NCBI RefSeq assembly: GCF_008973665.1
Contig: NZ_WACP01000004.1
Location: 310,001-374,000, forward strand
From: Paenibacillus tengchongensis
Lineage (GTDB): Bacteria > Bacillota > Bacilli > Paenibacillales > Paenibacillaceae
Reading direction: 5' to 3'
Length of the DNA: 64,000 nt
The position numbers were made by a program, and so were the translations under genes. The notes beneath the pieces are model-generated. The model searched no databases and was not told the DNA's origin. It worked only from the letters and a program-made list of their open reading frames with translations. Shown here one piece after another: positions 27,770 through 36,692 of the stretch (the first letter of the stretch is position 1; the number at the start of each line of letters is the position of its first letter).

Positions 27770-29590
27770 ATGGCGGAACGGAACATCCGTTTCAATCCGC
27801 TGCGGCTGCGGCGCACCCAGAAAGGCAGGCGGCGGAGATCGAACAAGCTGCGCAGCATCCAGCTGATCATTACGGTCTCATTTACAGCGGTAACCGTGCT
27901 GGTTGCAGTTATTGTAAGCTTCATGCTGTACAACAAATTCGCCCGGACAGCCGAAGCGAACGCGGATATCAACATGCAGCAGATTATTGAGCAGGTGAAC
28001 TATAATCTGGAGCTGTATGTAACGGGGATGAGTAAAATATTTGCCACAGCAGAAGCGCAGATTACGGAGAGTTCCTCCATAGACTCACCGCTGCTGTCGG
28101 AGCGGATGGACACTTTGATGAGCAGCCGTGAGGATCTGGTGTCCGTCTCCGTATTCACGCCGGAAGGGGATTATGTGGTCGGCACTCCGGGGCTGATCCT
28201 GCAGCAGAATACCCAGCTGGAGACCCAGAGCTGGTTCACCTCCGCCAAGAAATCGCCCGACATTTCCTATTCGGCGCCTCATGTGCAGAATCTGTTCAAG
28301 GGTAATTATCCCTGGGTAGTCTCCATCAGCAAAATGATTGTTTACAGGAAAGATGGACGTACCCGTGAGGGTATCCTGCTGCTCGACTTCAATTTCCGCA
28401 CCATCGATGAGCTGAGCCGGCAGGTCAAGCTGGGCAAAAGAGGATACGCTTACATTCTCGATTCGCTGGGCAATATCGTCTACCATCCGCAGCAGCAGCT
28501 TATTTATGCCGGCCTGAAATACGAAAACGTCGAGCCTGTGCTGGAGTATGCCTACCGCAGCTATATGGATGACTCGACAGGTGAGAAACGGCTGATTACC
28601 GTACGTACGCTGGCCGAGACCGGCTGGAAAATCGTCGGTGTTGCCTACCACGACGAGATTGTGACGACGAAACGCGATTTGAATCAATTCCTGTTCTGGT
28701 TTCTGGCTGTGGTCATTTCGCTGGTCGTCGCCGTATCGGTGCTGCTCTCCTGGCTGATTGCCAGTCCCATCCGCAGGCTGGAACGGACGGTCAAGCTGGT
28801 GGGTGAGGGGGACCTGCATACCCCGATTGAAGTCAGCGGCGCCTATGAGGTCGAGCAGCTGTCGCTGCGCTTCAATAAGATGCTGCAGCGCATCCGCCAG
28901 CTGATGGATCAGATTATTTATGAGCAGGAAACCAAACGTAAGGGTGAGCTTGAAGTGCTGCAGTCGCAGATCAACCCGCATTTTCTCTATAACACGCTGA
29001 ACTCCGTCATCCGGCTGGCCGAGCGGGGCAAGACCAACGATGTCATTACGATGATCCAGTCGCTCTCCAAGTTCTTCCGGATCAGCCTCAGCCGCGGCAA
29101 AAATTTCATCACCGTCCAGGAAGAGCTGGACCATATCCGCCATTACCTGGTCATTCAGGGCTTCCGGTTCCGGAATAAATTCCGCTACGAGATCAAGGCG
29201 GCGGATGAGGTGCTGCAATATCAGACGATCAAGCTGATTCTGCAACCGATTGTGGAAAATGCGCTGTACCACGGCATCGAAATGTCCCCGGATGAAGGCT
29301 TCATCTCCATCACCGCCGAGCTGCAGCACGGCAATATGGTCATCCGCGTAACAGACAACGGATTAGGAATGTCTCCCGAGACGCTGGGCTCCCTGCTTAA
29401 GGGCGGAGTGCGGACGGGCGGCGGCTCTGGCGTCGGCGTGCGCAATGTGAACGAACGCATCGGCCTGTTCTACGGCCGTGAATACGGGCTGAGCTTCGAG
29501 AGCGAGCTGGAGGAAGGCACAAGCGTCACCATCGTATTTCCCGCCATCCCCGCAGAGATTTCCGCCGAGCCGGGAGAGGAGGACGCCTGA
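27770..29590 (+). CDS. YesM-type sensor histidine kinase
   Basis: A 606-aa membrane kinase. Membrane segments lie at about 38-60 and 305-328 and flank a large extracellular sensor domain of Cache type. HAMP (about 328-380) and His_kinase follow, with the phospho-acceptor in QINPHFLYNTLNS. A HATPase_c domain has N box (IVENALYHGIE), DNGLGM and GVGVRNVNERI. A basic N-terminal tail of about 35 residues precedes the first membrane segment, longer than usual. It is the partner of the adjacent regulator. The sensor may read sugars with the lipoprotein encoded 3 bases downstream. Confidence 0.93.
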   Translation: MAERNIRFNPLRLRRTQKGRRRRSNKLRSIQLIITVSFTAVTVLVAVIVSFMLYNKFARTAEANADINMQQIIEQVNYNLELYVTGMSKIFATAEAQITESSSIDSPLLSERMDTLMSSREDLVSVSVFTPEGDYVVGTPGLILQQNTQLETQSWFTSAKKSPDISYSAPHVQNLFKGNYPWVVSISKMIVYRKDGRTREGILLLDFNFRTIDELSRQVKLGKRGYAYILDSLGNIVYHPQQQLIYAGLKYENVEPVLEYAYRSYMDDSTGEKRLITVRTLAETGWKIVGVAYHDEIVTTKRDLNQFLFWFLAVVISLVVAVSVLLSWLIASPIRRLERTVKLVGEGDLHTPIEVSGAYEVEQLSLRFNKMLQRIRQLMDQIIYEQETKRKGELEVLQSQINPHFLYNTLNSVIRLAERGKTNDVITMIQSLSKFFRISLSRGKNFITVQEELDHIRHYLVIQGFRFRNKFRYEIKAADEVLQYQTIKLILQPIVENALYHGIEMSPDEGFISITAELQHGNMVIRVTDNGLGMSPETLGSLLKGGVRTGGGSGVGVRNVNERIGLFYGREYGLSFESELEEGTSVTIVFPAIPAEISAEPGEEDA

Positions 29591-29592
29591 TC

Positions 29593-30624
29593 ATGAAGAA
29601 TGGAAGTATGAGGCTGAAGGCGCTGCTGGGTGTTTCGCTCACTGTACTGCTGCTAATGGGTGCAACCTCCTGCAGCAGCGGGCCGGACGGTTATATCGGC
29701 ACAGAACGGGCGCGCAATATTCATATGATTGTCAAAATGAACCAGGGCGACTACTGGAACACCGTCAGACTGGGCGCCGAGGCTGCTGCGCAGGAGTTCA
29801 ATGTGAATCTGACCTTTAAGGCGCCGGAGGCGGAGAGCGAAATCGACAGGCAGATTGCCATGGTGGAGGATTCCATTAAACAGAAAGCGGATGTGATCAT
29901 TCTCGCGGCCAGCAGCTATATGGGACTCGCCCAGGTCGTCGATCAGGCGGCGTATTCCAGAATCCCCGTGATATCCGTGGATGCGGAAGTCGGTTCAGCC
30001 CGGGTCAGCTCTTACGTTGGCTCCAATGGCTATGAAGCCGGCCAGAAATCGGCGCAGCGGCTGATCGAACTGCTGGACGGCCACGGCGAAATCGGCATCC
30101 TGAATTTCACGAAGTCCTCGATCGGCAGCTCATTGTCAGGAGGAGCGATCGATTACGGTGCCCGCGATGCGGAGGAGCGCGAAGAGGGGTTTCTCAATTA
30201 TGCCGCCCGTTATCCCGATGTGGAAGTGGTGCAGATCTCTTATACTTCCTCCAGCGTAGCCGATGCCGAGCGGCTGACCCGGGAGATGCTGGATAATCAT
30301 CCGCACCTGCGCGGTATTGCCACCCTGAACGAAACGGCTTCGCAGGGAGCGGGCAAAGTCATTCAGGGTTTGGAGGATCAATCCGTAAAGATGGTGGCCT
30401 TCGACAGCTCTCCGACGATGATGGAAATGCTGCAGGACGGAACGGTGCAGGCTACGGTGATTCAGAATCCCTTCAGCAACGGTTATTTGGCGGTGAAATA
30501 CGCGGTGGAGCTGTCCGAAGGACTTGATGTGCCGGAGCGGGTGGATACCGGAACCAAGCTGATCGATCTGGGCAACATGCTGTGGCCGGAGAATCAAAAG
30601 CTGCTGTTTCCCTTTGTCCGCTGA
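29593..30624 (+). CDS. Sugar-binding lipoprotein, probable co-sensor of the two-component pair
   Basis: A 343-aa periplasmic-binding-protein-like lipoprotein (RbsB/XylF fold, Peripla_BP_4). The signal peptide ends at GATSC, a slightly weak lipobox, with Cys27. The mature part shows two-lobe sugar-binder features (NIHMIVKMNQGDYW, IPVISVDAEVGSA, VVAFDSSPTM-like region). It starts 2 bases after the kinase stop and no transporter ATPase or permease adjoins, so it more likely presents a ligand to the kinase than feeds a transporter. The XylFII-LytS-YesN xylose system of clostridia is the precedent. The ligand is unknown. Confidence 0.85.
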   Translation: MKNGSMRLKALLGVSLTVLLLMGATSCSSGPDGYIGTERARNIHMIVKMNQGDYWNTVRLGAEAAAQEFNVNLTFKAPEAESEIDRQIAMVEDSIKQKADVIILAASSYMGLAQVVDQAAYSRIPVISVDAEVGSARVSSYVGSNGYEAGQKSAQRLIELLDGHGEIGILNFTKSSIGSSLSGGAIDYGARDAEEREEGFLNYAARYPDVEVVQISYTSSSVADAERLTREMLDNHPHLRGIATLNETASQGAGKVIQGLEDQSVKMVAFDSSPTMMEMLQDGTVQATVIQNPFSNGYLAVKYAVELSEGLDVPERVDTGTKLIDLGNMLWPENQKLLFPFVR

Positions 30625-30789
30625 CAAGAAAGCGGAGTTCTGGGGCGGGAGTGAGTATTATTATAAAAGAGATGAGAATTTTCATAGGAATCCGCAGGAT
30701 ATTATATGGGAACCATTCCCTGTAAGCAGCATAATAGGGTTGCGGTATGCTTACCGGAAGCAGATTACTCGGTCTCCAGGAGGTCAACT

Positions 30790-31851
30790 ATGAAAAAAAC
30801 AGCGTTCCTCTGTCTTGCCGGCGCCGTTCTGGCGGCTGCCCTGGCGGGCTGCGGCGGGCAGAATAAGGGTGAAGGGAACAGTGCAGACCGCAGTAACCCG
30901 GGCGGTGGCGGCAGACCGCAGCTGGGCGTTGCCATATATAAGTTCTCGGATACCTTTATGATCGGGGTCAAGAGCGCAATTAAAGCTTCAGCCAAAGGCG
31001 TCGCCGATTACGAGCTTGTGGACAGCAGGAATTCCCAGCCGGACCAGAATGAGCAGGTGGATGACTTTATCGACAGCGGCGTCGACGCCATGCTTGTCAA
31101 TCCTGTCGACCGCACCGCTGCCGGCGTCATTATCGACAAGGCCCAGGCGGCAGGGATTCCGGTCGTCTTCCTCAACCGGGAGCCGCTAGAGGGAGATATG
31201 AAGAAATGGGATAAGGCCTATTATGTCGGTGCCCAGGCCAAGGAGTCCGGAACGATGTCCGGCCAGCTGCTGGCCGATTACTGGAAGACCCATCCGGAAG
31301 CGGACAAGAACGGGGACGGCGTGCTCCAGTACGCCATGCTCAAGGGCGAACCGGGGCATCAGGACGCGGAGCTGCGTACGACCTTTTCCATTCAGGCCAT
31401 CGAGGATGCGGGCATCAAGGTGGAGAAGCTGGCGGAGGATACCGCCAAATGGGACCGGGCCAAGGGCCAGGAGAAGATGGCCGCCTTCCTGGAGACTTAC
31501 GGCGACCGGATCGAGGCAGTACTGGCCAACAATGACGATATGGCGCTCGGGGCGATCAAAGCGCTGAAGGCGGCAGGCTATTTTAGCGGAGACAAATATA
31601 TGCCGGTGGTCGGCGTTGATGCCACGGAGCCGGCGGTCAAGGCGCTGAAGGAAGGCACGATGCTCGGGACGGTACTCAACGATGCTGCCAACCAGGGCAA
31701 GGCGGCGGTCATGCTGGCTGCCGTGCTGGCGCGGGGTGAGGTTCCCACCAGGGAGAACGTCGGCTTCGAGATTACGGACGGCCAGTATATCTGGATCTCT
31801 TATAAGAAGATTACCAAAGACAATGTGGAGGAGGCCGGGCAGATTCAATGA
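30790..31851 (+). CDS. mglB: Galactose/glucose-binding lipoprotein, MglB-like
   Basis: A 353-aa substrate-binding protein. The lipobox LAGC gives lipidated Cys21. The mature part follows the MglB pattern, including VAIYKFSDTF, VNPVDRTAAG, VFLNREP, AVLANNDDMALGAIKAL and VVGVDATEPAV. A calcium-loop-like stretch (ADKNGDGVLQY) is present as in galactose-binding proteins. A full AGGAGGTC site precedes the ATG. The partner genes mglA and mglC do not follow; a terminator and an unrelated gene do. Either the ATPase/permease are elsewhere or it acts as a second sensor protein. Confidence 0.88.
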   Translation: MKKTAFLCLAGAVLAAALAGCGGQNKGEGNSADRSNPGGGGRPQLGVAIYKFSDTFMIGVKSAIKASAKGVADYELVDSRNSQPDQNEQVDDFIDSGVDAMLVNPVDRTAAGVIIDKAQAAGIPVVFLNREPLEGDMKKWDKAYYVGAQAKESGTMSGQLLADYWKTHPEADKNGDGVLQYAMLKGEPGHQDAELRTTFSIQAIEDAGIKVEKLAEDTAKWDRAKGQEKMAAFLETYGDRIEAVLANNDDMALGAIKALKAAGYFSGDKYMPVVGVDATEPAVKALKEGTMLGTVLNDAANQGKAAVMLAAVLARGEVPTRENVGFEITDGQYIWISYKKITKDNVEEAGQIQ

Positions 31852-31894
31852 ACGGCGGCGGATGCCCGCCAGGCACATAGAGCCAGAACACAGG

Positions 31895-31929
31895 CAAGCA
31901 GCCGGACAGCCGGAGGCTTGTCTTTTCTT
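31895..31929 (+). terminator. Terminator after mglB
   Basis: CAAGC and CCGG pair with CCGG and GCTTG around ACAG, interrupted by a symmetric AG bulge pair. TCTTTTCTT follows. It closes the YesN-YesM-binding protein unit. Confidence 0.7.
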
Positions 31930-32008
31930 CATTGCTGCTGTCAAAGCACGCTTTCTGCACTCCATTCATACTCTATAGGCAAATGCCTTTGTAAGGGAGT
32001 GCGAAGAC

Positions 32009-33970
32009 ATGCTTAGAATCAAGCTGAACGAGCTGACAAAAGGGACCGACAACGGCCTGATTCAGACGGAGGTCTGGAGATGGGACGGTATCGGCTGGAA
32101 CGAATATATCGCCCAGCAGGAAGAGGATTTCATCCGTGCGGACGAGGATTTCTTTGTCACGATCCCGGCGGAGCCCGGGCTCTACCGGGTGGATCTTTCG
32201 CCCAAAGCCCCCGAGGAGCTGTATACCCTGGCCGACACGGGAATGGACGGAATGCGCCTGGAGACGCTGCACCCGGCGCCGTTTACCGGCAAGGATGGGA
32301 TGCTGTGGGGATATATCGACAACGAAGGACGTACAGCGATTGAGCCGCGTTATGATTATGCCGAGGAATTTCAGCAGAACGGGCTGGCCATTGTGCAGCG
32401 GGGGAACGGAAGCGGACTGATTGACAGTACGGGCCGGGAGTGGGTTAAGCCGGTATATTCTTTTATTGCTCCGTTTGCCGAAGGGCGGGCCGTGGTTTCA
32501 GACAGCAAGGGCTACACCCTGATCGATGAAAAAGGCAAGGAAGTGACAAAGGCCCGCTACGATTACTTGAATTCGCTGCAGGAAGGGCGGGCCTTGTTCT
32601 CCAAGGCGGGCCCGCACGGCGCTTCCCGCTACGGCTACCTGGATGCCCAGGGCAAGGAGGTGCTGACCTCGGGCTACCTGGATGCCGGCGATTTCCTGAA
32701 CGGCACCGCCCTGGTGAAGCTGGCAGACCGTGAATACGCGCTGATTGACCTGCAGGGGCAGGTGCTGCATACGTATTCCTATCCGTATGTCGGCAATCCG
32801 GGCGATGGCCTGCTTGCCTTCCAAGAGGAAGAAAATGGAAAATATGGCTACCTGCGCACGGACGGCAGCATAGCCATTGCGCCGCAATACACTTCGGCAC
32901 TGCCGTTCTCCGGCGGCCGGGCGGTCGTGAATACGGCGGAGAATTACGGGAACGCCTACGGCCTGATTGACGCGCAGGGCAAGTTCATGATCCCGCCGCA
33001 ATATTACGAGGTCCAGCAGCTTGGCGAGGACCGGGTGGCACTGGGAACGCCGCTGTATGCCGACAAACCCTACATCGGTTCCCGGTATATGATCACGGAC
33101 AGCGTGACCGGACATATCCTGTCTTCCCATCCTCTGCTTAGCGTCAATAACTATCAGAACGGGCTTGCTTCGGTGTACGATGCCAAAGAGACCTATTTTA
33201 TCGACCGCAGCGGCAATAAAGCCGCCCAGCCGCCAACCCTGCCGGGAGCGGGCGTGCTGTCCTTCAGCGGCAGCCTGATCCGTGCGGATGTCGACCAGCG
33301 TACCGCCTATTATGACCGGCGGGGCAACCGGGTCTGGAAGCAGAGCCATGTTATCCCGCTGCGCCCGCCGTATTCCGTACTGGAGAAGAAATATAAGCCG
33401 AACCGGAATTACCTGGTGTATTATCCGGAGATTGAAGGCATTGCTTCCATTGAGACGGCTAAGAAGGTCAATGAAAGGCTGCGCAGCCTTTCGCTCGTCG
33501 AAGGAGCGGGTACAGGCGGGACGGACCAGGATTTCAGCTATACCGGGGACTTCAGCGTCTCCTTCTTCCGTAAGAACCTGCTGGTGCTTGAGCTGAGCGG
33601 GTATAAATATCCGTTCGGGGCTGCCCATGGCATGCCGACGAGGATATTTCCGCATATCAATCTGAAGAGCGGCCGGTTCTACGAGCTGCGTGACCTGTTC
33701 AAGCCGGGCAGCAAATACTCCGAGAAGCTGAGCGAAATTGTCGGCAAGCAGATCGCAACCGATCCGCAGTACGATTATGTTTTCCCGGACGCCTATAAGG
33801 GCATCCGCAAGGATCAGCCGTTCTATGTCGATGAGGCGGCGCTGTACTTGTACTTTGAGCCCTATGAAATCGCCCCCTATGCCGCAGGCTTTCCAACCTT
33901 CCGCATTCCATTCGCCGAAATCATGGGCCTGATCTCTACGGAAGGCGAGTTCTGGCAGTCGTTTCATTGA
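32009..33970 (+). CDS. WG-repeat protein with C-terminal DUF3298-like domain
   Basis: A 653-aa protein. Residues about 100-450 contain at least seven WG-type repeats of about 45 residues (for example WGYIDNEGRTAIEPRYD, YGYLDAQGKEVL, YGLIDAQGKFMIPPQYY). The last 200 residues resemble the DUF3298/DUF4163 module found in RsiV and lipoproteins (YPFGAAHGMP, FYELRDLFKPG). There is no signal peptide or membrane anchor, which is unusual because this pairing is generally secreted. A Shine-Dalgarno AAGGGAGTG precedes the ATG. It stands alone between two terminators. Function is unknown; ligand or peptidoglycan-fragment binding is possible. Confidence 0.8.
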   Translation: MLRIKLNELTKGTDNGLIQTEVWRWDGIGWNEYIAQQEEDFIRADEDFFVTIPAEPGLYRVDLSPKAPEELYTLADTGMDGMRLETLHPAPFTGKDGMLWGYIDNEGRTAIEPRYDYAEEFQQNGLAIVQRGNGSGLIDSTGREWVKPVYSFIAPFAEGRAVVSDSKGYTLIDEKGKEVTKARYDYLNSLQEGRALFSKAGPHGASRYGYLDAQGKEVLTSGYLDAGDFLNGTALVKLADREYALIDLQGQVLHTYSYPYVGNPGDGLLAFQEEENGKYGYLRTDGSIAIAPQYTSALPFSGGRAVVNTAENYGNAYGLIDAQGKFMIPPQYYEVQQLGEDRVALGTPLYADKPYIGSRYMITDSVTGHILSSHPLLSVNNYQNGLASVYDAKETYFIDRSGNKAAQPPTLPGAGVLSFSGSLIRADVDQRTAYYDRRGNRVWKQSHVIPLRPPYSVLEKKYKPNRNYLVYYPEIEGIASIETAKKVNERLRSLSLVEGAGTGGTDQDFSYTGDFSVSFFRKNLLVLELSGYKYPFGAAHGMPTRIFPHINLKSGRFYELRDLFKPGSKYSEKLSEIVGKQIATDPQYDYVFPDAYKGIRKDQPFYVDEAALYLYFEPYEIAPYAAGFPTFRIPFAEIMGLISTEGEFWQSFH

Positions 33971-33998
33971 CTTGAACAAGATTCTATAAGTAAACGAG

Positions 33999-34030
33999 CA
34001 AAGCTGTCATCCCGGTGGATGGCAGCTTTG
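33999..34030 (+). terminator. Probable terminator after the WG-repeat gene
   Basis: CAAAGCTG-T-CATCC pairs with GGATG-G-CAGCTTTG around CGGT (14-bp arms, one mismatch). The following U-tract is weak (TTGGTTT). Confidence 0.55.
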
Positions 34031-34385
34031 TTGGTTTACTTAGCGGGGGTAAGACGCGGAACGGAATAAGCCTATACTCAAATAGAGGGATTTCTACCAC
34101 TAATTTCGCTCTAGCTTCTAAATTCGGAAGATTAGTGGAATTTTCTACCTATACTGTTGTGGAGTATGGATAAGCACAGATTTCGGCAGGCTGGCCGGCT
34201 CTATTAAATATGCTGTTTTCACATATTCGTCACACTATCAGAAATTTTGTCGAAGTGTAAAAATTTAGAAGCGCACAATAATAGAATATGTGCTACAATG
34301 ACTGAGGAAGAAATGACAACTTTGTAATCTTTGCCGCCGGGAGATCGCTGCAAGGACAATACACCAAGAATAGGGAGATGGATGA
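34031..34385. other. Intergenic region upstream of the CAP-domain gene
   Basis: No gene in 355 bases. It contains an inverted repeat CCACTAAT (34097-34104) / ATTAGTGG (34131-34138), with an inner CTTC/GAAG pair. A possible extended -10 promoter TGCTACAAT lies at 34291-34299, about 90 bases before the next start. No known riboswitch was recognised. Confidence 0.45.
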
Positions 34386-35129
34386 ATGAAGCGCAACACG
34401 TTTAGAAAAGCAATCGGGGGAAGCGTGGCCGCAGTGCTGGCGCTCAGCATTTCGTTGCCGCTGCAAGCAAACGCTGCAGACTATAATTCGGGAGTCGCGG
34501 CCGCAAATAACGGATTTGCCCAATTTCTGCAATCTATTAATTCTTATACCTTTAAGCAAATCTACTATGTCAAGAAGCCTGTAGTTACGGCTGCTCCTAC
34601 AGCGAAGCCGGCAGCGACAGCCACACCGGCCGCAACCGCCAAGCCGACTCAAGCTCCTGCGCCAACTGCGCAGCCGGCCGCTACAGCGAAGCCCGCCGCA
34701 ACTCCGGCACCAACGGCTAAGCCGGCTGTAACGGCTGCTCCTGCAGTCAACAGCACTCAAGCCTCGTACGTGCAGCAGGTCGTAGCATTGGTCAACAAGG
34801 AACGCGCCTCTGCCGGGCTGTCTCCGGTAACTGCACTGGACAGCCTGAACAAAGTGGCTGCCGCCAAAGCGACCGATATGCGTGTGAACAATTATTTCTC
34901 GCATACTTCGCCTACGTACGGTTCACCGTTTGACATGATGAAGTCCTTCGGCATCACTTACCGCGCCGCCGGCGAGAACATCGCCATGGGCCAGAAGACG
35001 CCTGAGGCGGTCATGACCGCCTGGATGAACAGTGCAGGCCACCGGGCCAACATTTTGAACGTGAACTATAACTATATCGGTGTAGGTTACGATAACAACT
35101 ACTGGGTGCAGGAATTTATCGGCAAATAA
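34386..35129 (+). CDS. Secreted CAP (SCP/PR1) domain protein, YkwD-like
   Basis: A 247-aa secreted protein. The signal peptide ends near ANA (about residue 31). An Ala/Thr/Pro/Lys low-complexity linker (about 68-122) is built from APTAKPA-like units. A C-terminal CAP domain (about 130-245) has the conserved His in YFSHTSPTYGSPFDMM, GENIAMG and AGHRANILN. Bacterial CAP proteins are envelope-associated with unclear activity, and some sit in spore coats. It is monocistronic, closed by the strong terminator at 35144. Confidence 0.88.
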   Translation: MKRNTFRKAIGGSVAAVLALSISLPLQANAADYNSGVAAANNGFAQFLQSINSYTFKQIYYVKKPVVTAAPTAKPAATATPAATAKPTQAPAPTAQPAATAKPAATPAPTAKPAVTAAPAVNSTQASYVQQVVALVNKERASAGLSPVTALDSLNKVAAAKATDMRVNNYFSHTSPTYGSPFDMMKSFGITYRAAGENIAMGQKTPEAVMTAWMNSAGHRANILNVNYNYIGVGYDNNYWVQEFIGK

Positions 35130-35143
35130 GCAGCAAGGACAAG

Positions 35144-35189
35144 CAAAGCCCGTTCTCCGGTTGATCCGGCGAGCGGGCTTTGTTTTTTT
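35144..35189 (+). terminator. Terminator after the CAP-domain gene
   Basis: A 17-bp stem (CAAAGCCCG... with CGGGCTTTG, two mismatches) closes a TTGAT loop and is followed by seven T. Confidence 0.93.
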
Positions 35190-35196
35190 ACATAGT

Positions 35197-35640
35197 GTTC
35201 TCTCAAAAGCTCTGCTTCAGCCGGATGAGGGCCGCCAGGCAAGAATTATGCGGCAGCTGGGCGAATATATGCATGAGCTCCACAGCATACCTCCGGAAGT
35301 GATCGCCAGTCAGGCAGAGGGGTATCCCCCGCTTCGACGGATATACCGGCAGAAGCCTACCGGCGTCTGAGCGAACGTTATGAGCAGATTAAGGCGGAAT
35401 TGTATCCGCACATGAGACCGTATACACGCGCTTGTGTAGATGAAGCTTTCCGGGGCTTGCGCATGGAGCGGAATGGTTCGATTACATCCTTTGTCTCATT
35501 CATGGGGATTTGGCCCTTGAACATGTATTGGTCAATGAGGACTATCCCCGATATTATCGGCATTATCAACAGCTTTTTTTGATGCTGATCCGGGGATAAC
35601 GCTTATTCTGCGTTGTGATTTTTTACGCGAATCTGTATAT
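35197..35640 (+). pseudogene. Decayed aminoglycoside phosphotransferase (APH) family gene
   Basis: Three frames read in turn give one APH-like protein. First comes RQLGEYMHELHSIPPE (35250s). The second frame gives AYRRLSERYEQIKAELYPH up to about 35460. The third contains the Brenner-type catalytic motif IHGDLALEHVLVNEDYP (about 35500-35550), then GII and DADPGI pieces of the metal-binding Asp region in yet other frames. No start or N-lobe is visible upstream, where the CAP terminator lies. At least three frameshifts and an N-terminal deletion make it non-functional. The original substrate, antibiotic or otherwise, is unknown. Confidence 0.75.
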
Positions 35641-35739
35641 TTGCAAATTGGACATAGAAGAATTATGTTTATCTACATAGTTAAGAAGTTAGTAAAAAGT
35701 GGCACAATGGAACTATGACCGGCATACGGAGGGATAGCT

Positions 35740-36633
35740 TTGAACGATTCCAAATGGACCTGGCGGCTTGTCGGCCTGTCGTCCATCGTGACAACAATAC
35801 TGCTGCTGATCGGATTCATGTATGCCGTAAGCGACATTCTTTATCCGAAGGGGGAGACTGCGCTTACTTCACTGCCCGAGGAGACGCAGGCGCCCGCTGC
35901 CGCTGCAGACGGCTATAAGATTCTGGCGCTTGGCGACTCCCTGGCTAAGGGTACCGGGGACAATACCGGGAATGGATTTGTGAAGCGTACGATGGACGGG
36001 TTGGTGCAGGACGGCGGAAAAGCGGCGCTGGTGGGCAATATGGGCATCAACGGACTGACTACGGCCGGACTGCTGGACAAGCTGAAGGAGGAAGGCGTAC
36101 AGTACGCCATGCGGCAGGCGAACATCGTCCTGCTCTCCGTCGGCGGGAACGATCTGTTCGGGAATTCGGGTATCCTGGGCAATAACAGCGGTGACAGCGG
36201 AGCAGAAATTCCCGAGGGAGCGTCCACACCCGTGCTGCCCGAAACAGAAGAGGCAGGAGCCGGGACGAGTCAGCACGAAGTGCAGGAGCTTACACCGGAG
36301 TCTTTGCTGGCGGGACTTCCGGCTGCTGTAGAACGTCTGGAGCAGGCTCTGGAAAGTATCGTTAAGATCAACCCTTCGGCACACATTTATTACATCGGGC
36401 TGTACAATCCCTTCGACGATGTTGAGGCGCTGCGGGTCCCAGGCAACCAGGCGGTGACGGCCTGGAACCATTCCGTGATGGAGCTGATCAATGCCCATGA
36501 CCAAATGACGCTGGTACCGACACTGGATCTGTTCGGCAACCATTTAGAGAAGTATTTGTCCACAGACCATTTTCACCCGAACGAATACGGATATCAGCGG
36601 ATCAGCGAGCGGATTATTCAAGCGGTCCGTTAG
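35740..36633 (+). CDS. Membrane-anchored SGNH/GDSL hydrolase
   Basis: A 297-aa esterase-type hydrolase. A single N-terminal membrane segment (about 10-30) is followed by an SGNH fold. Block I is LALGDSLAKGTG with the nucleophile Ser, the Gly block is GINGLTTAG, Asn is in VGGNDLFGNSG, and the catalytic DxxH is TDHFHPNEYG near the C terminus. An insert of about 45 residues rich in Glu/Ser (about 145-190) interrupts the fold. Start is TTG, supported by GGAGGG 6 bases upstream. A role in envelope lipid or wall-polymer deacylation fits but is unproved. Confidence 0.88.
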   Translation: MNDSKWTWRLVGLSSIVTTILLLIGFMYAVSDILYPKGETALTSLPEETQAPAAAADGYKILALGDSLAKGTGDNTGNGFVKRTMDGLVQDGGKAALVGNMGINGLTTAGLLDKLKEEGVQYAMRQANIVLLSVGGNDLFGNSGILGNNSGDSGAEIPEGASTPVLPETEEAGAGTSQHEVQELTPESLLAGLPAAVERLEQALESIVKINPSAHIYYIGLYNPFDDVEALRVPGNQAVTAWNHSVMELINAHDQMTLVPTLDLFGNHLEKYLSTDHFHPNEYGYQRISERIIQAVR

Positions 36634-36692
36634 GATAGCACGGAGCAATGAAATGAGAGAAACGGCATAAGCCCTGAGGAGCTGATGAGAGG

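Noticed and set aside
34141..34385. c-di-AMP (ydaO-type) riboswitch before the CAP-domain gene
   Set aside because: Such genes often carry it, but I could not find its conserved core here.
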